Shown here: piece by piece, positions 1-6,791 of the stretch | Layout of the letters: each line of letters starts with the position of its first letter | Position numbering within the stretch: position 1 is the stretch's first letter | Origin: Bdellovibrio sp. | Lineage (GTDB): Bacteria; Bdellovibrionota; Bdellovibrionia; Bdellovibrionales; Bdellovibrionaceae | DNA: 12,023 nucleotides | Assembly (NCBI GenBank): GCA_019104905.1 | Contig: JAHRXB010000171.1 | Location: forward strand, 1 to 12,023 | Direction of reading: 5' to 3' | The notes under the pieces: model-generated | What the model saw: the letters and a program-made list of their open reading frames with translations, nothing else | The model's database searches: none | Told to the model about the DNA's origin: nothing | Translations under genes and position numbers: made by a program

Positions 1-888
1 CATGTTTTCGTGAGTCCAAGGCGAATACAAGTCATCCATCACCAACGTATGAGTCGGCAAATGATCTCTCTCAAAACACTGCTGAAGGCCCACGCGGTAA
101 CGCACCCAACACCACTCAGGCTCTAAGGGTCCCTCAGGAAAGAAGTACTTCCCAAGTCGTTCATTTAAAAAATAGGTCTCTTCGCTGGTGAGCATCCAAA
201 CGATTTGCTCAATTCGAAACAAGCCCTGCTTTTCTCCGGACAATTCAAGGCCGGTGATCGTTTTACCACCACCGAAAGAGGCATCGACAATTTGATGGGG
301 GCGAATGACCTCAACCCCTTTGGTCGCCAGCCATTCCAAAGATTTTTCTAAACCGTTGCGCGTTGCTTGTCGCACCAAGAAAGATGAAAACACCGGCAAA
401 GGTTCCCCTCGACGAGCCCCTTGCGCATTCGGCATGTAAGTGGTCCCAGCCCACTGATGGGCTAAGTGCAACAACCAACTATTTTCAAAATCAAAGGCAT
501 CAAGGTTTTTATAAAGATGCTTGCCATTTTTAGCGCCAGGAAGACTTAGAAGAAATTCCTTGATATGCGGCGACAGCGGACTTTTATCAATCTTGAATTT
601 CGTGATGGGCCCTTTACATTCAAAAGGCCCTTCCTTAAGCCACAAGGTAAAACCATTGGAGACTTCAGAATAGGGATCATCAAAATACAAACGCTCCATT
701 TGAGATTCAGAAATCTTCTCGTTACGGAAAAAACCAAAAGGTCCTTCCACATCCTCCGAAGGCCAGACCCCCAGCTTTCCTGAGACATCGACCAGAGTCG
801 TTTTAATACCTTCTTGAGCCAACGCTGCCGCCAACCAATGACCGCGACCAAACGCCGAAACCAAGATGACTGGATTTCCCAACTCCAT
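1..888 (-). CDS. Putative FAD/NAD(P)-binding oxidoreductase-like protein, 3' end outside window
   Basis: An uninterrupted frame of 296 codons begins at the ATG at 888 and runs off the left edge, so the C-terminus is missing. An in-frame TAA three codons upstream limits the start to this ATG or later; a GGGAG lies 11 nt before it. The N-terminus reads as a Rossmann beta-alpha-beta unit: hydrophobic strand (residues 7-12), a turn with Gly14 and Gly16, an Ala-rich helix (19-26), then a second strand ending in Asp34. Around residues 175-235, a helix followed by GVEV, a Gly-rich stretch (FGGGKTITGLELS) and RIEQIVWML resembles the substrate/FAD-contacting part of phytoene-dehydrogenase or amine-oxidase proteins. 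The first turn lacks the canonical GxGxxG spacing, so cofactor binding is uncertain. I do not recognise a specific gene. The coding call is firm; the oxidoreductase assignment is inference. It is transcribed divergently from the peroxidase gene. Confidence 0.72.
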   Translation of the reverse strand, partial: MELGNPVILVSAFGRGHWLAAALAQEGIKTTLVDVSGKLGVWPSEDVEGPFGFFRNEKISESQMERLYFDDPYSEVSNGFTLWLKEGPFECKGPITKFKIDKSPLSPHIKEFLLSLPGAKNGKHLYKNLDAFDFENSWLLHLAHQWAGTTYMPNAQGARRGEPLPVFSSFLVRQATRNGLEKSLEWLATKGVEVIRPHQIVDASFGGGKTITGLELSGEKQGLFRIEQIVWMLTSEETYFLNERLGKYFFPEGPLEPEWCWVRYRVGLQQCFERDHLPTHTLVMDDLYSPWTHENM

Positions 889-941
889 CGTCTTTTAAAC
901 TCCCACAAAAATCTAAAAATGAAGCCTAAATGCTTTTAATG

Positions 942-970
942 ATTAGAAAATCAGCCTCCAGCAAAGTCAA
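942..970 (-). promoter_or_regulatory. Sigma70-type promoter for the minus-strand gene at 888
   Basis: On the minus strand TTGACT (970-965) and TCTAAT (947-942) are separated by exactly 17 bp, each matching five of six consensus positions. Transcription would start near 935 and leave a leader of roughly 47 nt before the ATG at 888. Seen by eye; no scoring was run. Confidence 0.6.
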
Positions 971-1010
971 AGCCGCGCGCTGCATCTAAACAGTCCCCGG
1001 GGTCTTTTTC

Positions 1011-1039
1011 TTGTGAATTCGAACGCACCCCCTTAGACT
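1011..1039 (+). promoter_or_regulatory. Candidate sigma70 promoter for the peroxidase gene
   Basis: TTGTGA (1011-1016) and TAGACT (1034-1039) are spaced 17 bp apart, each with four consensus matches. The predicted start near 1046 would give a leader of about 15 nt that still contains the GGAGG at 1052-1056. It is weaker than the divergent promoter at 942-970. Confidence 0.4.
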
Positions 1040-1060
1040 CGGAAGTCCTACGGAGGTTCT

Positions 1061-1612
1061 ATGCGCCTGCTTCTTACTTTATCCCTCATTTTTGGAGCTT
1101 CTTGGAGTTTTGCAGAGACCCCGAAGAATTTCTTCGAGCTTTCATCCAATACGATCTCTGGAAAAAAGGTTCATTTCTCAACTTACAGAGGCAAAGTGGT
1201 TCTCGTAGTAAACACCGCCTCCCAATGCGGTTTCACCCCCCAGTTGAAGGATCTTGAAGCTTTGTACAAAAAATACGCAGATCGTGGCTTCATTGTCCTC
1301 GCCTTCCCCTCCAATGACTTCAAACAAGAAAAAAGCGCCAACGAAGAGGTTCAGAAGTTTGCTGAAAAGGAGTATGGGATAACTTTCCCACTTTTCGAGA
1401 AGGCCCCGGTGACGGGCAAAGATCAACAACCCGTTTATCAATTTCTGACCACGCAAAAACCCGGACTTTTATTTAAAGACGTCGCATGGAATTTTGAGAA
1501 GTTCCTGATCAACCGACGTGGGGACGTGATCGAACGATGGAGCTCCATCACCAAGCCTTCTTCCGATTCAGTCATCAAGAAAATCGAAAAAGCCTTGGAC
1601 GAACCCCTCTAG
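1061..1612 (+). CDS. Exported glutathione peroxidase-like protein (one-Cys type)
   Basis: A 183-residue thioredoxin-fold peroxidase of the GPx family, expected to reduce hydrogen or lipid peroxides. Residues 1-18 form a signal peptide with likely cleavage after SFA, so it should act in the periplasm. The peroxidatic Cys56 sits in NTASQCGFTP. Gln89 (FKQE) and Trp143-Asn144 (AWNFEKFLI) supply the rest of the family's catalytic tetrad. Ser84 occupies the position that is Cys in the usual FPCN motif, and the helix after it (residues 92-105) has Ala where two-Cys bacterial GPx proteins carry the resolving Cys. Cys56 is therefore the only cysteine in the protein, which argues against the standard thioredoxin-recycled disulfide mechanism. 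A GGAGG lies 4 nt before the ATG. It stands alone between a divergent gene and a separately promoted beta-barrel gene. The family assignment is secure; the reductant is unknown. Confidence 0.9.
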   Translation: MRLLLTLSLIFGASWSFAETPKNFFELSSNTISGKKVHFSTYRGKVVLVVNTASQCGFTPQLKDLEALYKKYADRGFIVLAFPSNDFKQEKSANEEVQKFAEKEYGITFPLFEKAPVTGKDQQPVYQFLTTQKPGLLFKDVAWNFEKFLINRRGDVIERWSSITKPSSDSVIKKIEKALDEPL

Positions 1613-1653
1613 ATCCTTAAACCTGACATTGATGTCTCAGATTGAAACAATAG

Positions 1654-1674
1654 CGAAAGTCTGGACTTCGTTTT
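1654..1674 (+). terminator. Weak candidate intrinsic terminator after the peroxidase gene
   Basis: CGAAAGT and ACTTCG can pair around a CTGG loop, with one bulged A, and are followed by TTTT and a longer T run from 1680. The stem is short and imperfect. It lies about 40 nt past the peroxidase stop. Confidence 0.3.
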
Positions 1675-1685
1675 GATACTTTTTT

Positions 1686-1715
1686 TTGAAGTTTTCCCCC
1701 CTTTTATTCGATAAT
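1686..1715 (+). promoter_or_regulatory. Candidate promoter for the beta-barrel gene
   Basis: TTGAAG (1686-1691) and GATAAT (1710-1715) are separated by 18 bp. Transcription from about 1722 would give a leader of only 11 nt, essentially the AGGGGG ribosome site at 1722-1727 and the GTG start. That very short leader makes the call tentative. Confidence 0.35.
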
Positions 1716-1732
1716 AATCAGAGGGGGAACTT

Positions 1733-2506
1733 GTGAAAACCGCAGCACCACTATTTCGAATTTTTCTTCTGGCTTTTCTATTGGGCCTCAATCTGCTTTC
1801 TCCGACTCAAGCTCAGGCCGAGTCTGATCACAAATCCTATCTTTTAGCGCAAGTAGATCCCGACGAAGCTTATGATCCCTTCACCGACTACAGCGAATTT
1901 GATGAAGAGTCCGACGAAGAGGCGGATATCAACTTCTTCCGTAACGGGCGTTTTTTCACCGTGGGCCTTGCGGGCGGGATGCGCGGATTCACAGGGAACT
2001 TTGCAAATACTTATGAAGGCGCGCCTACTTTTGGACTTTTCTTAACTTATTTCTTTGATCTTCGCCTGGCTATGAGCTTGGGATTTCAAACGGGCGATCA
2101 TGCGGTGAAGTTTTCCGTGAACAATCAATCTAAGACCTACACGGGAAATGTCTCTATCACTTCGATGAATTTTGACCTCAAGTATTACATGAACACCCAA
2201 AACGTAACCCGTGGTTTGGCCGATTTAAATCCTTATATTTTAGGAGGCCTTGCGCAATTTTATCGCACTTACACGATCGCAGGTCTTGATGGATTCAGCC
2301 GAGACTCGACAATGGGTTTTGATTTAGGGGCCGGTCTTGAGATCCCCCTGATGCGTAAAAAAGCTTACCTTGGAATCCAAGGGACTTACCACTATGTGAA
2401 TTTCAGCGATGAAAATAAGTCTTACGTGGATGGCACAGAGAAACTGGACCAGAACATCACCGGAGACTTCTACAATCTCCTCTTCATTCTAGGAATGAAT
2501 TTCTAA
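1733..2506 (+). CDS. Outer-membrane beta-barrel protein with acidic N-terminal tail
   Basis: A 257-residue protein starting at GTG, chosen because AGGGGG lies 5 nt upstream and a signal peptide follows directly (hydrophobic 8-23, likely cleavage AQA before Glu30). Residues 42-65 are strikingly acidic, 13 Asp/Glu in 24. From about residue 72 there are alternating amphipathic strands (FFTVGLAGG, TFGLFLTYFF, RLAMSLGFQTG, SMNFDLKYYM, NPYILGGLAQFYRTY, GFDLGAGLEI, AYLGIQGTYHYV, NLLFILGMNF). These fit a small barrel of about eight strands. The last residue is Phe, the usual outer-membrane insertion signal. It could be structural, an adhesin or a small porin; nothing identifies a ligand. Its stop codon overlaps that of the convergent symporter gene. 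Confidence 0.82.
   Translation: MKTAAPLFRIFLLAFLLGLNLLSPTQAQAESDHKSYLLAQVDPDEAYDPFTDYSEFDEESDEEADINFFRNGRFFTVGLAGGMRGFTGNFANTYEGAPTFGLFLTYFFDLRLAMSLGFQTGDHAVKFSVNNQSKTYTGNVSITSMNFDLKYYMNTQNVTRGLADLNPYILGGLAQFYRTYTIAGLDGFSRDSTMGFDLGAGLEIPLMRKKAYLGIQGTYHYVNFSDENKSYVDGTEKLDQNITGDFYNLLFILGMNF
2483..2499. repeat. Perfect 7-bp inverted repeat at a convergent gene end
   Basis: TTCATTC (2483-2489) and GAATGAA (2493-2499) flank a TAG loop. The repeat lies in the last codons of the beta-barrel gene, 4 bp from the shared stop overlap, and just past the stop of the minus-strand operon. It could form a 3' end hairpin for either transcript. The stem is AT-rich and a good U-tract is absent on both sides, so efficient intrinsic termination is doubtful. 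Confidence 0.35.
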
Positions 2507-3867
2507 CCCAGAAAGACTCCCACAACCTGCAATAGAAGCCCCAGCAGAATTACACCGGGAGCAACCCATTGTAACGTGAAACGCCAGTGTGGATACATGG
2601 TGTAACTGACAAATTTATCTTTATCGATAAAACTGAGTTCGCGCTCCTTTTCGGAAGTTCCGCGATTATAAGCCCACAAAATACCCAGCGCCACTAAAGG
2701 CAAAAGCCAATTAATTAACAAAGAGTCTAAGGATTCAATCAAAGACTTCCCCAACACTCGAACATCTTCAAAAATCGAACTTGAAAGAGCCGGAATGATC
2801 GTCAACACCAAGGCCACAAGCCCTGAGTACCAGGTCGCACGTCCTCGATCCATCTTCTTTTGCGCATCCACCCAATTAGAAACCACGACCTCTAAAAGTC
2901 CGATGCTGGCATTCAGCGCCGCCATATAAAGACAGGCAAAGAAAGCCAAACCAAACAAAGCCCCACCCCGAATACCCAACAAATAACGAGGCAACACTTC
3001 AAACATCAAAGCGGGATCGGTTAAAGGCACATTCGACGCCTGAAAGGCCACCGGGAAAATCATGACCACGGCAATAAGCGAAATAGCCGTATCCACCAAG
3101 GTCACGCGGAAACCTGCCGTTGGAGGATGATCCTCTTCGCGCATGTAAGATCCAAAGGTCACCAAAGTTCCAAACCCCACTGACAGCGTGAAAAACACGT
3201 GCCCCAGAGCGTGATTCAAAGAGGACCAGGTCAGTTTGGAAAAATCGGGATAAAATAGAAAACGCAGAACTTCAGGCGTTGAAGGTAAAGAAAAAGACCT
3301 CACAACAAGGATCACCACCAAAGCCACGAACAATGGCATCGTATAGCTGATCCACTTTTCAAGTCCTTCTTGAACTCCCTTTACAACGACCACAACAGTG
3401 ATAAGCAAATGAGCACTGGCTAACATCAATTGCAGCCAACCATTCGACATCAGGGCGGCAAGATTTGTTTTCGCCGTAACAATTTCAGGGGGACTGAAGA
3501 CAGAAATTAAAAACTGAGTCATAAAGTGCAAGACCCAGCCACTGATCACGGCATAATAAGAAAGCACCACAATACTAAGAATGACCGCAAAACGCCCCGC
3601 CCACCGAAAACTGCGCCCCGCCTTCTGACTTAATTGCTGAGTCGCCACGATCACAGAACGACGGCTGTTTTTACCGATCATAAGCTCCGCAATCAACATC
3701 GGAGCCCCAATCGCTAGAGCCATGAAAACGTAGATGAGGATAAAAGCCCCGCCTCCGTTTTCACCGACCACATAGGGAAAACGCCATAGATTCCCCAGAC
3801 CACAGGCAGAGCCGATAGCCAATAAGTAAAATCCAAAGCGTGTTCTCCATGCGCCCCTTTTAGCCAT
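2503..3867 (-). CDS. Sodium-dependent transporter of the NSS (SNF) family, 11 TM
   Basis: A 454-residue LeuT-fold secondary transporter of the inner membrane, expected to import an amino acid or related solute with Na+. The TM1 signature is clear: ACGLGNLWRFP (21-31) followed by ENGGGAF. TM6 carries FFTLSVGFG (225-233). TM7 has an Asp at residue 259 where LeuT has the Na1-site Asn286. About eleven membrane segments can be counted, the last at roughly 430-453, as in the 11-TM bacterial branch (MhsT-like). TM8 reads AALNASIGLLE; residues 319-320 are Asn-Ala where the Na2 site is normally Thr-Ser. The ATG overlaps the der stop by 8 nt, and the GGCGGAG at der's end is its ribosome site, spaced tightly at 3 nt. 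It is the last gene of the operon and functionally unlike the rest. The substrate cannot be told from sequence. Confidence 0.92.
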   Translation of the reverse strand: MAKRGAWRTRFGFYLLAIGSACGLGNLWRFPYVVGENGGGAFILIYVFMALAIGAPMLIAELMIGKNSRRSVIVATQQLSQKAGRSFRWAGRFAVILSIVVLSYYAVISGWVLHFMTQFLISVFSPPEIVTAKTNLAALMSNGWLQLMLASAHLLITVVVVVKGVQEGLEKWISYTMPLFVALVVILVVRSFSLPSTPEVLRFLFYPDFSKLTWSSLNHALGHVFFTLSVGFGTLVTFGSYMREEDHPPTAGFRVTLVDTAISLIAVVMIFPVAFQASNVPLTDPALMFEVLPRYLLGIRGGALFGLAFFACLYMAALNASIGLLEVVVSNWVDAQKKMDRGRATWYSGLVALVLTIIPALSSSIFEDVRVLGKSLIESLDSLLINWLLPLVALGILWAYNRGTSEKERELSFIDKDKFVSYTMYPHWRFTLQWVAPGVILLGLLLQVVGVFLG

Positions 3868-5206
3868 TTTCTCCGCCGCGACGAGATTTCATACAGAAAA
3901 TACGAATCGGAAGTCCATGCAAATCCCAACGGTTCTTGATGTTTTTCACCAAGAAACGACGGTAAGAGTTCGTCACTCCATCGGGATGGTTTGCAAAGGC
4001 AATAAACGCAGGGGGACGCTGGTAAGTCTGAGTCAGATAGTAGAACTTCACATTCGTCGTTCCCCACACCGGAGCCGGCGCCTTACGAATCGTCTCAAAG
4101 AAGAAGTCGTTCAGCTCTGAAGTTGGAACACGGAAGTTCAGTTGATCAGATACTTTTTCGATCATTTCAAAAAGCTCATCAATTCCGTAACCCGTTTTAG
4201 CACTGGTAAAGACCACATGAACGTCATCAAAGAAATGGAACGTGCGCTCCACTTGTTCGCGGAAGGTTTTGCGATATTCGGGAATCTCACGCCCTCCCAA
4301 ATCCGACTTATTGGCGACCAGAATCACGCCCTTATGATCTTCAAGAATCGCTTGCATAATACGAGCATCCTGATCCGTAGGGCCGACCGTTCCATCTACC
4401 ATCAACAAAACCAGATCGGCACGACGAATTGCCTCTTGGGACTTGAACGCCGAAATGATTTCCAAATCCTCTTCCCGACGTGCTGACTTTCTAAGTCCCG
4501 CCGTATCCACCAAAGTGTAGCGTTTGCCGTTGTAAATAAACGGAGAGTCGACAGAGTCAATGGTCGTTCCCGCGACGTCCGAGACGATCATGCGGTTGGA
4601 ACCCAAAATCGCATTACAAATAGAGCTTTTTCCGACATTGGGTTTCCCCACGATCGCGATATTCATGCCCTCTTTAACAGTCCCTGGATTCTCTGGAATC
4701 TGCTTGGTGATCCACTCTAAAATGTCTGAAAGACCGCGACGCTGTTCGAAAGAGGCAGAAACAATATCAACACCGAACTCATAGAAGTCCGATTTTGCAA
4801 TTTCTTCCTCAGTCACTTTATCGACTTTATTGATCACCAAAAGGAAAGGTTTTCCTGTCTGCTTGGCCACACGGATAATATCACGGTCTTCAGGAACCAG
4901 ACCTATACGACCGTCCATGACCGCCACGATCAAATCTACAGAGTGCAGGAATTCAGTCACTTGTTCTTTAATCAATTTAGAGAAGATGTCACCGGCTTCA
5001 GTGATTCCCCCTGTATCGATCAAATCAAATTGTTTTCCCCAAATATCGACCGGCTCAATGATAATATCACGAGTCACTCCGGCTTGATCCTTCACCACGG
5101 CCTTACGACTGTCGGTGATGATGTTAAATAATGTCGACTTTCCTACGTTGGGTCGACCGATGATCGCCACTTTGGGCGCAAACTCAGTCCTCAGATTTTG
5201 TGACAT
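3860..5206 (-). CDS. der: Ribosome assembly GTPase Der (EngA)
   Basis: A 448-residue tandem GTPase needed for late 50S subunit assembly in the cytoplasm. G-domain 1 has GRPNVGKST (17-25), DTGG (64-67) and NKVD (126-129). G-domain 2 has GKPNVGKSS (187-195), DTAG (234-237), NKSD (299-302) and SAK (335-337). The remaining 85 or so residues form the KH-like C-terminal domain, with the family's typical RPPAFIAFANHP and GLPIRIF segments. All motifs are intact and the length is normal. The ATG at 5206 lies inside the 3' end of era (23-nt overlap). AAGGAG encoded within era sits 7 nt before it, so translation is probably coupled to era. Confidence 0.97.
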   Translation of the reverse strand: MSQNLRTEFAPKVAIIGRPNVGKSTLFNIITDSRKAVVKDQAGVTRDIIIEPVDIWGKQFDLIDTGGITEAGDIFSKLIKEQVTEFLHSVDLIVAVMDGRIGLVPEDRDIIRVAKQTGKPFLLVINKVDKVTEEEIAKSDFYEFGVDIVSASFEQRRGLSDILEWITKQIPENPGTVKEGMNIAIVGKPNVGKSSICNAILGSNRMIVSDVAGTTIDSVDSPFIYNGKRYTLVDTAGLRKSARREEDLEIISAFKSQEAIRRADLVLLMVDGTVGPTDQDARIMQAILEDHKGVILVANKSDLGGREIPEYRKTFREQVERTFHFFDDVHVVFTSAKTGYGIDELFEMIEKVSDQLNFRVPTSELNDFFFETIRKAPAPVWGTTNVKFYYLTQTYQRPPAFIAFANHPDGVTNSYRRFLVKNIKNRWDLHGLPIRIFCMKSRRGGENG

Positions 5207-6101
5207 ATCCCAACTCCTTCATCATTCTTTTGTTTTCAAACCATTCTGGTTTACATGCGACCTTAAGATCCAAAAAGATCTTTTCATCCATTAACTTTTC
5301 AATTTCTTTACGCGATTCCATGCCGATTTTTTTAATCGCGCTGGCTTCTTTTCCGATCACGATGGCTTTGTGATTCTCTTTGGAAACAATAATCTCAGCG
5401 TAGATCTTAGGAAGTGGTCCCTCTTCATCAAATTTTAAAATACGTACCGCCAAAGAGTACGGGATTTCATGATGAAGGGATTCAAAACACTTTTCACGGA
5501 TGATTTCAGTCACCATCTCGCGAACATTTTCATTTGTAAAAAGATCGATATCATACAAAGGAGCTGGGGACTCTGGAAGAAGTTCCAGAATCTCAATAAG
5601 CATGGCTTCACGATCCTCTTGAGCTTCCTTATCTTTTTTCAGGGCCGCCACAGAGATCGACAAAGCTTTCCCGCCCTTATCTTCGATCATTCGCTTAAGA
5701 ATCATCAGACGATGAGCCTTTTCGACGATATCTGTTTTCGTAATGACTCCGACCCAGGGCTTTCCACTTCTAGAGACCATCTCGATGACTTTTTCAGCGT
5801 CTTCAGGCTTTTCCTCATCAACGCTAATGACTGCCATCAACACATCAGAACTTGCAATCACGTCTTCCGCTTCTTGCGCCAGAAATCCATTTAAGCCCTT
5901 ATCTGCCTTAATAATTCCAGGGGCATCCACAAAGATAGCCTGCCCTTGGTCCGTACTCCAAATACCCAAAATACGACGACGGGTCGTCTGAGGTTTTGAA
6001 GAGACGATGGACACTTTCTCGTCAACCAGGAAGTTCATCAATGTGCTCTTCCCTGCATTCGGTTGCCCGATGAGTCCAATAAATCCCGCTTTGTATCCCA
6101 T
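5184..6101 (-). CDS. era: GTPase Era, 16S rRNA maturation factor
   Basis: A 305-residue GTPase that binds the 3' end of 16S rRNA and promotes 30S assembly. The G domain shows GQPNAGKST (12-20), the switch I region with PQTTR (37-41), and DAPG (59-62). The C-terminal half is a type II KH domain (about 200-285) with the family's IPYSLAV segment and the RK-E-EKL helix after the GxxG loop. Two family motifs differ. G4 reads TKTD (121-124) rather than NKxD, and the KH loop reads GKEA (250-253), so the second Gly of GxxG is Ala. Otherwise length and order are standard. Its ATG follows the rnc stop with no gap (TAAATG), and AAGGAG lies 9 nt upstream inside rnc. The rnc-era pairing is a common bacterial arrangement. 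Confidence 0.95.
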   Translation of the reverse strand: MGYKAGFIGLIGQPNAGKSTLMNFLVDEKVSIVSSKPQTTRRRILGIWSTDQGQAIFVDAPGIIKADKGLNGFLAQEAEDVIASSDVLMAVISVDEEKPEDAEKVIEMVSRSGKPWVGVITKTDIVEKAHRLMILKRMIEDKGGKALSISVAALKKDKEAQEDREAMLIEILELLPESPAPLYDIDLFTNENVREMVTEIIREKCFESLHHEIPYSLAVRILKFDEEGPLPKIYAEIIVSKENHKAIVIGKEASAIKKIGMESRKEIEKLMDEKIFLDLKVACKPEWFENKRMMKELGYVTKSED

Positions 6102-6791
6102 TTAGTTCGTCTCCTTATACTTCATTTCAAGAGCGCTTTTTGCTGCAGCCTGTTCGGCATTCTTTTTACTGCGCCCTCGCCCCTGAGCCCAGACTTCTTC
6201 TTTCACTCGAACACAAACCAAAAACTCCCGTTCGTGGGGAGGCCCTTCTTCGGCAAGAACCTCATAACGAGGTGTCTCTTTCTGTGACTTCTGTACAAGT
6301 TCCTGAAGACGCGTTTTATAATCTCTTTCAAAATCTTCTGTGCCACAGACTCTCTCTGTTAAAGCAGAAAACTCCTGGCGCAGAAATGTTTTAGTCACTT
6401 CAAAGCCCCCGTCTAAATACAAGGCCCCCACAATGGCCTCAAAAGAGGACGCAATAAGGCGAGGTTTCAGAGCGCCACCGGTCAAGGTTTCTCCTCTTCC
6501 AAGGTGAATCAATTTATTAAGCCCCATATCCAGAGCCAATTGTGACAAAACTTCTTCATTCACTATGCTCGCTCGTTTTTTTGAAAGGCCGCCTTCGGTG
6601 TCATTCGGAAACTTTTCATAAAGAAACTCCCCGACCACCAAATCCAAAACAGCATCGCCGAGAAACTCCAGTTTTTCGTTATGCTCAATGGTGTTTTTAA
6701 GTTCATTGGCATAACTCTTATGGGTCAAAGCCCTCTCTAACAAAGCGGCGCTTTGAAACTGGTATCCCAGCCGTCTTTCGAGATCCTTCAT
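6102..6791 (-). CDS. rnc: Ribonuclease III
   Basis: A 229-residue double-strand-specific endoribonuclease that processes the rRNA precursor and other structured RNAs. The RNase III domain (1 to about 148) has the signature EKLEFLGDA (39-47), with catalytic Glu42 and Asp46, and Glu118 in FEAIVGALYLDGG. The C-terminal double-stranded RNA-binding domain (about 156-224) begins DYKTRLQELVQ and ends in the KKNAEQAAAKSAL helix. The residue three before Glu118, an Asp in E. coli (Asp114) and other family members, is Ser115 here, so one of the four conserved acidic active-site positions is changed. The start overlaps the mtaB stop as ATGA, with GGAGAGG 7 nt upstream, and the gene abuts era. Confidence 0.95.
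   Translation of the reverse strand: MKDLERRLGYQFQSAALLERALTHKSYANELKNTIEHNEKLEFLGDAVLDLVVGEFLYEKFPNDTEGGLSKKRASIVNEEVLSQLALDMGLNKLIHLGRGETLTGGALKPRLIASSFEAIVGALYLDGGFEVTKTFLRQEFSALTERVCGTEDFERDYKTRLQELVQKSQKETPRYEVLAEEGPPHEREFLVCVRVKEEVWAQGRGRSKKNAEQAAAKSALEMKYKETN

Noticed and set aside
546..908. A 120-codon minus-strand open frame starting MWEFKRRWSWEIQ
   Set aside because: It overlaps the 296-codon frame from 888 in another phase. Its translation is rich in Trp, Arg and Ser without fold signals, and the longer frame has the promoter and a consistent Rossmann start.
1622..1639. GACAT-TG-ATGTC dyad as a terminator
   Set aside because: The stem is only five pairs with a two-base loop and no T run follows.
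3714..4067. A 117-codon minus-strand open frame across the der/symporter junction
   Set aside because: It covers the ends of two confidently identified genes in a different phase and shows no family motif.
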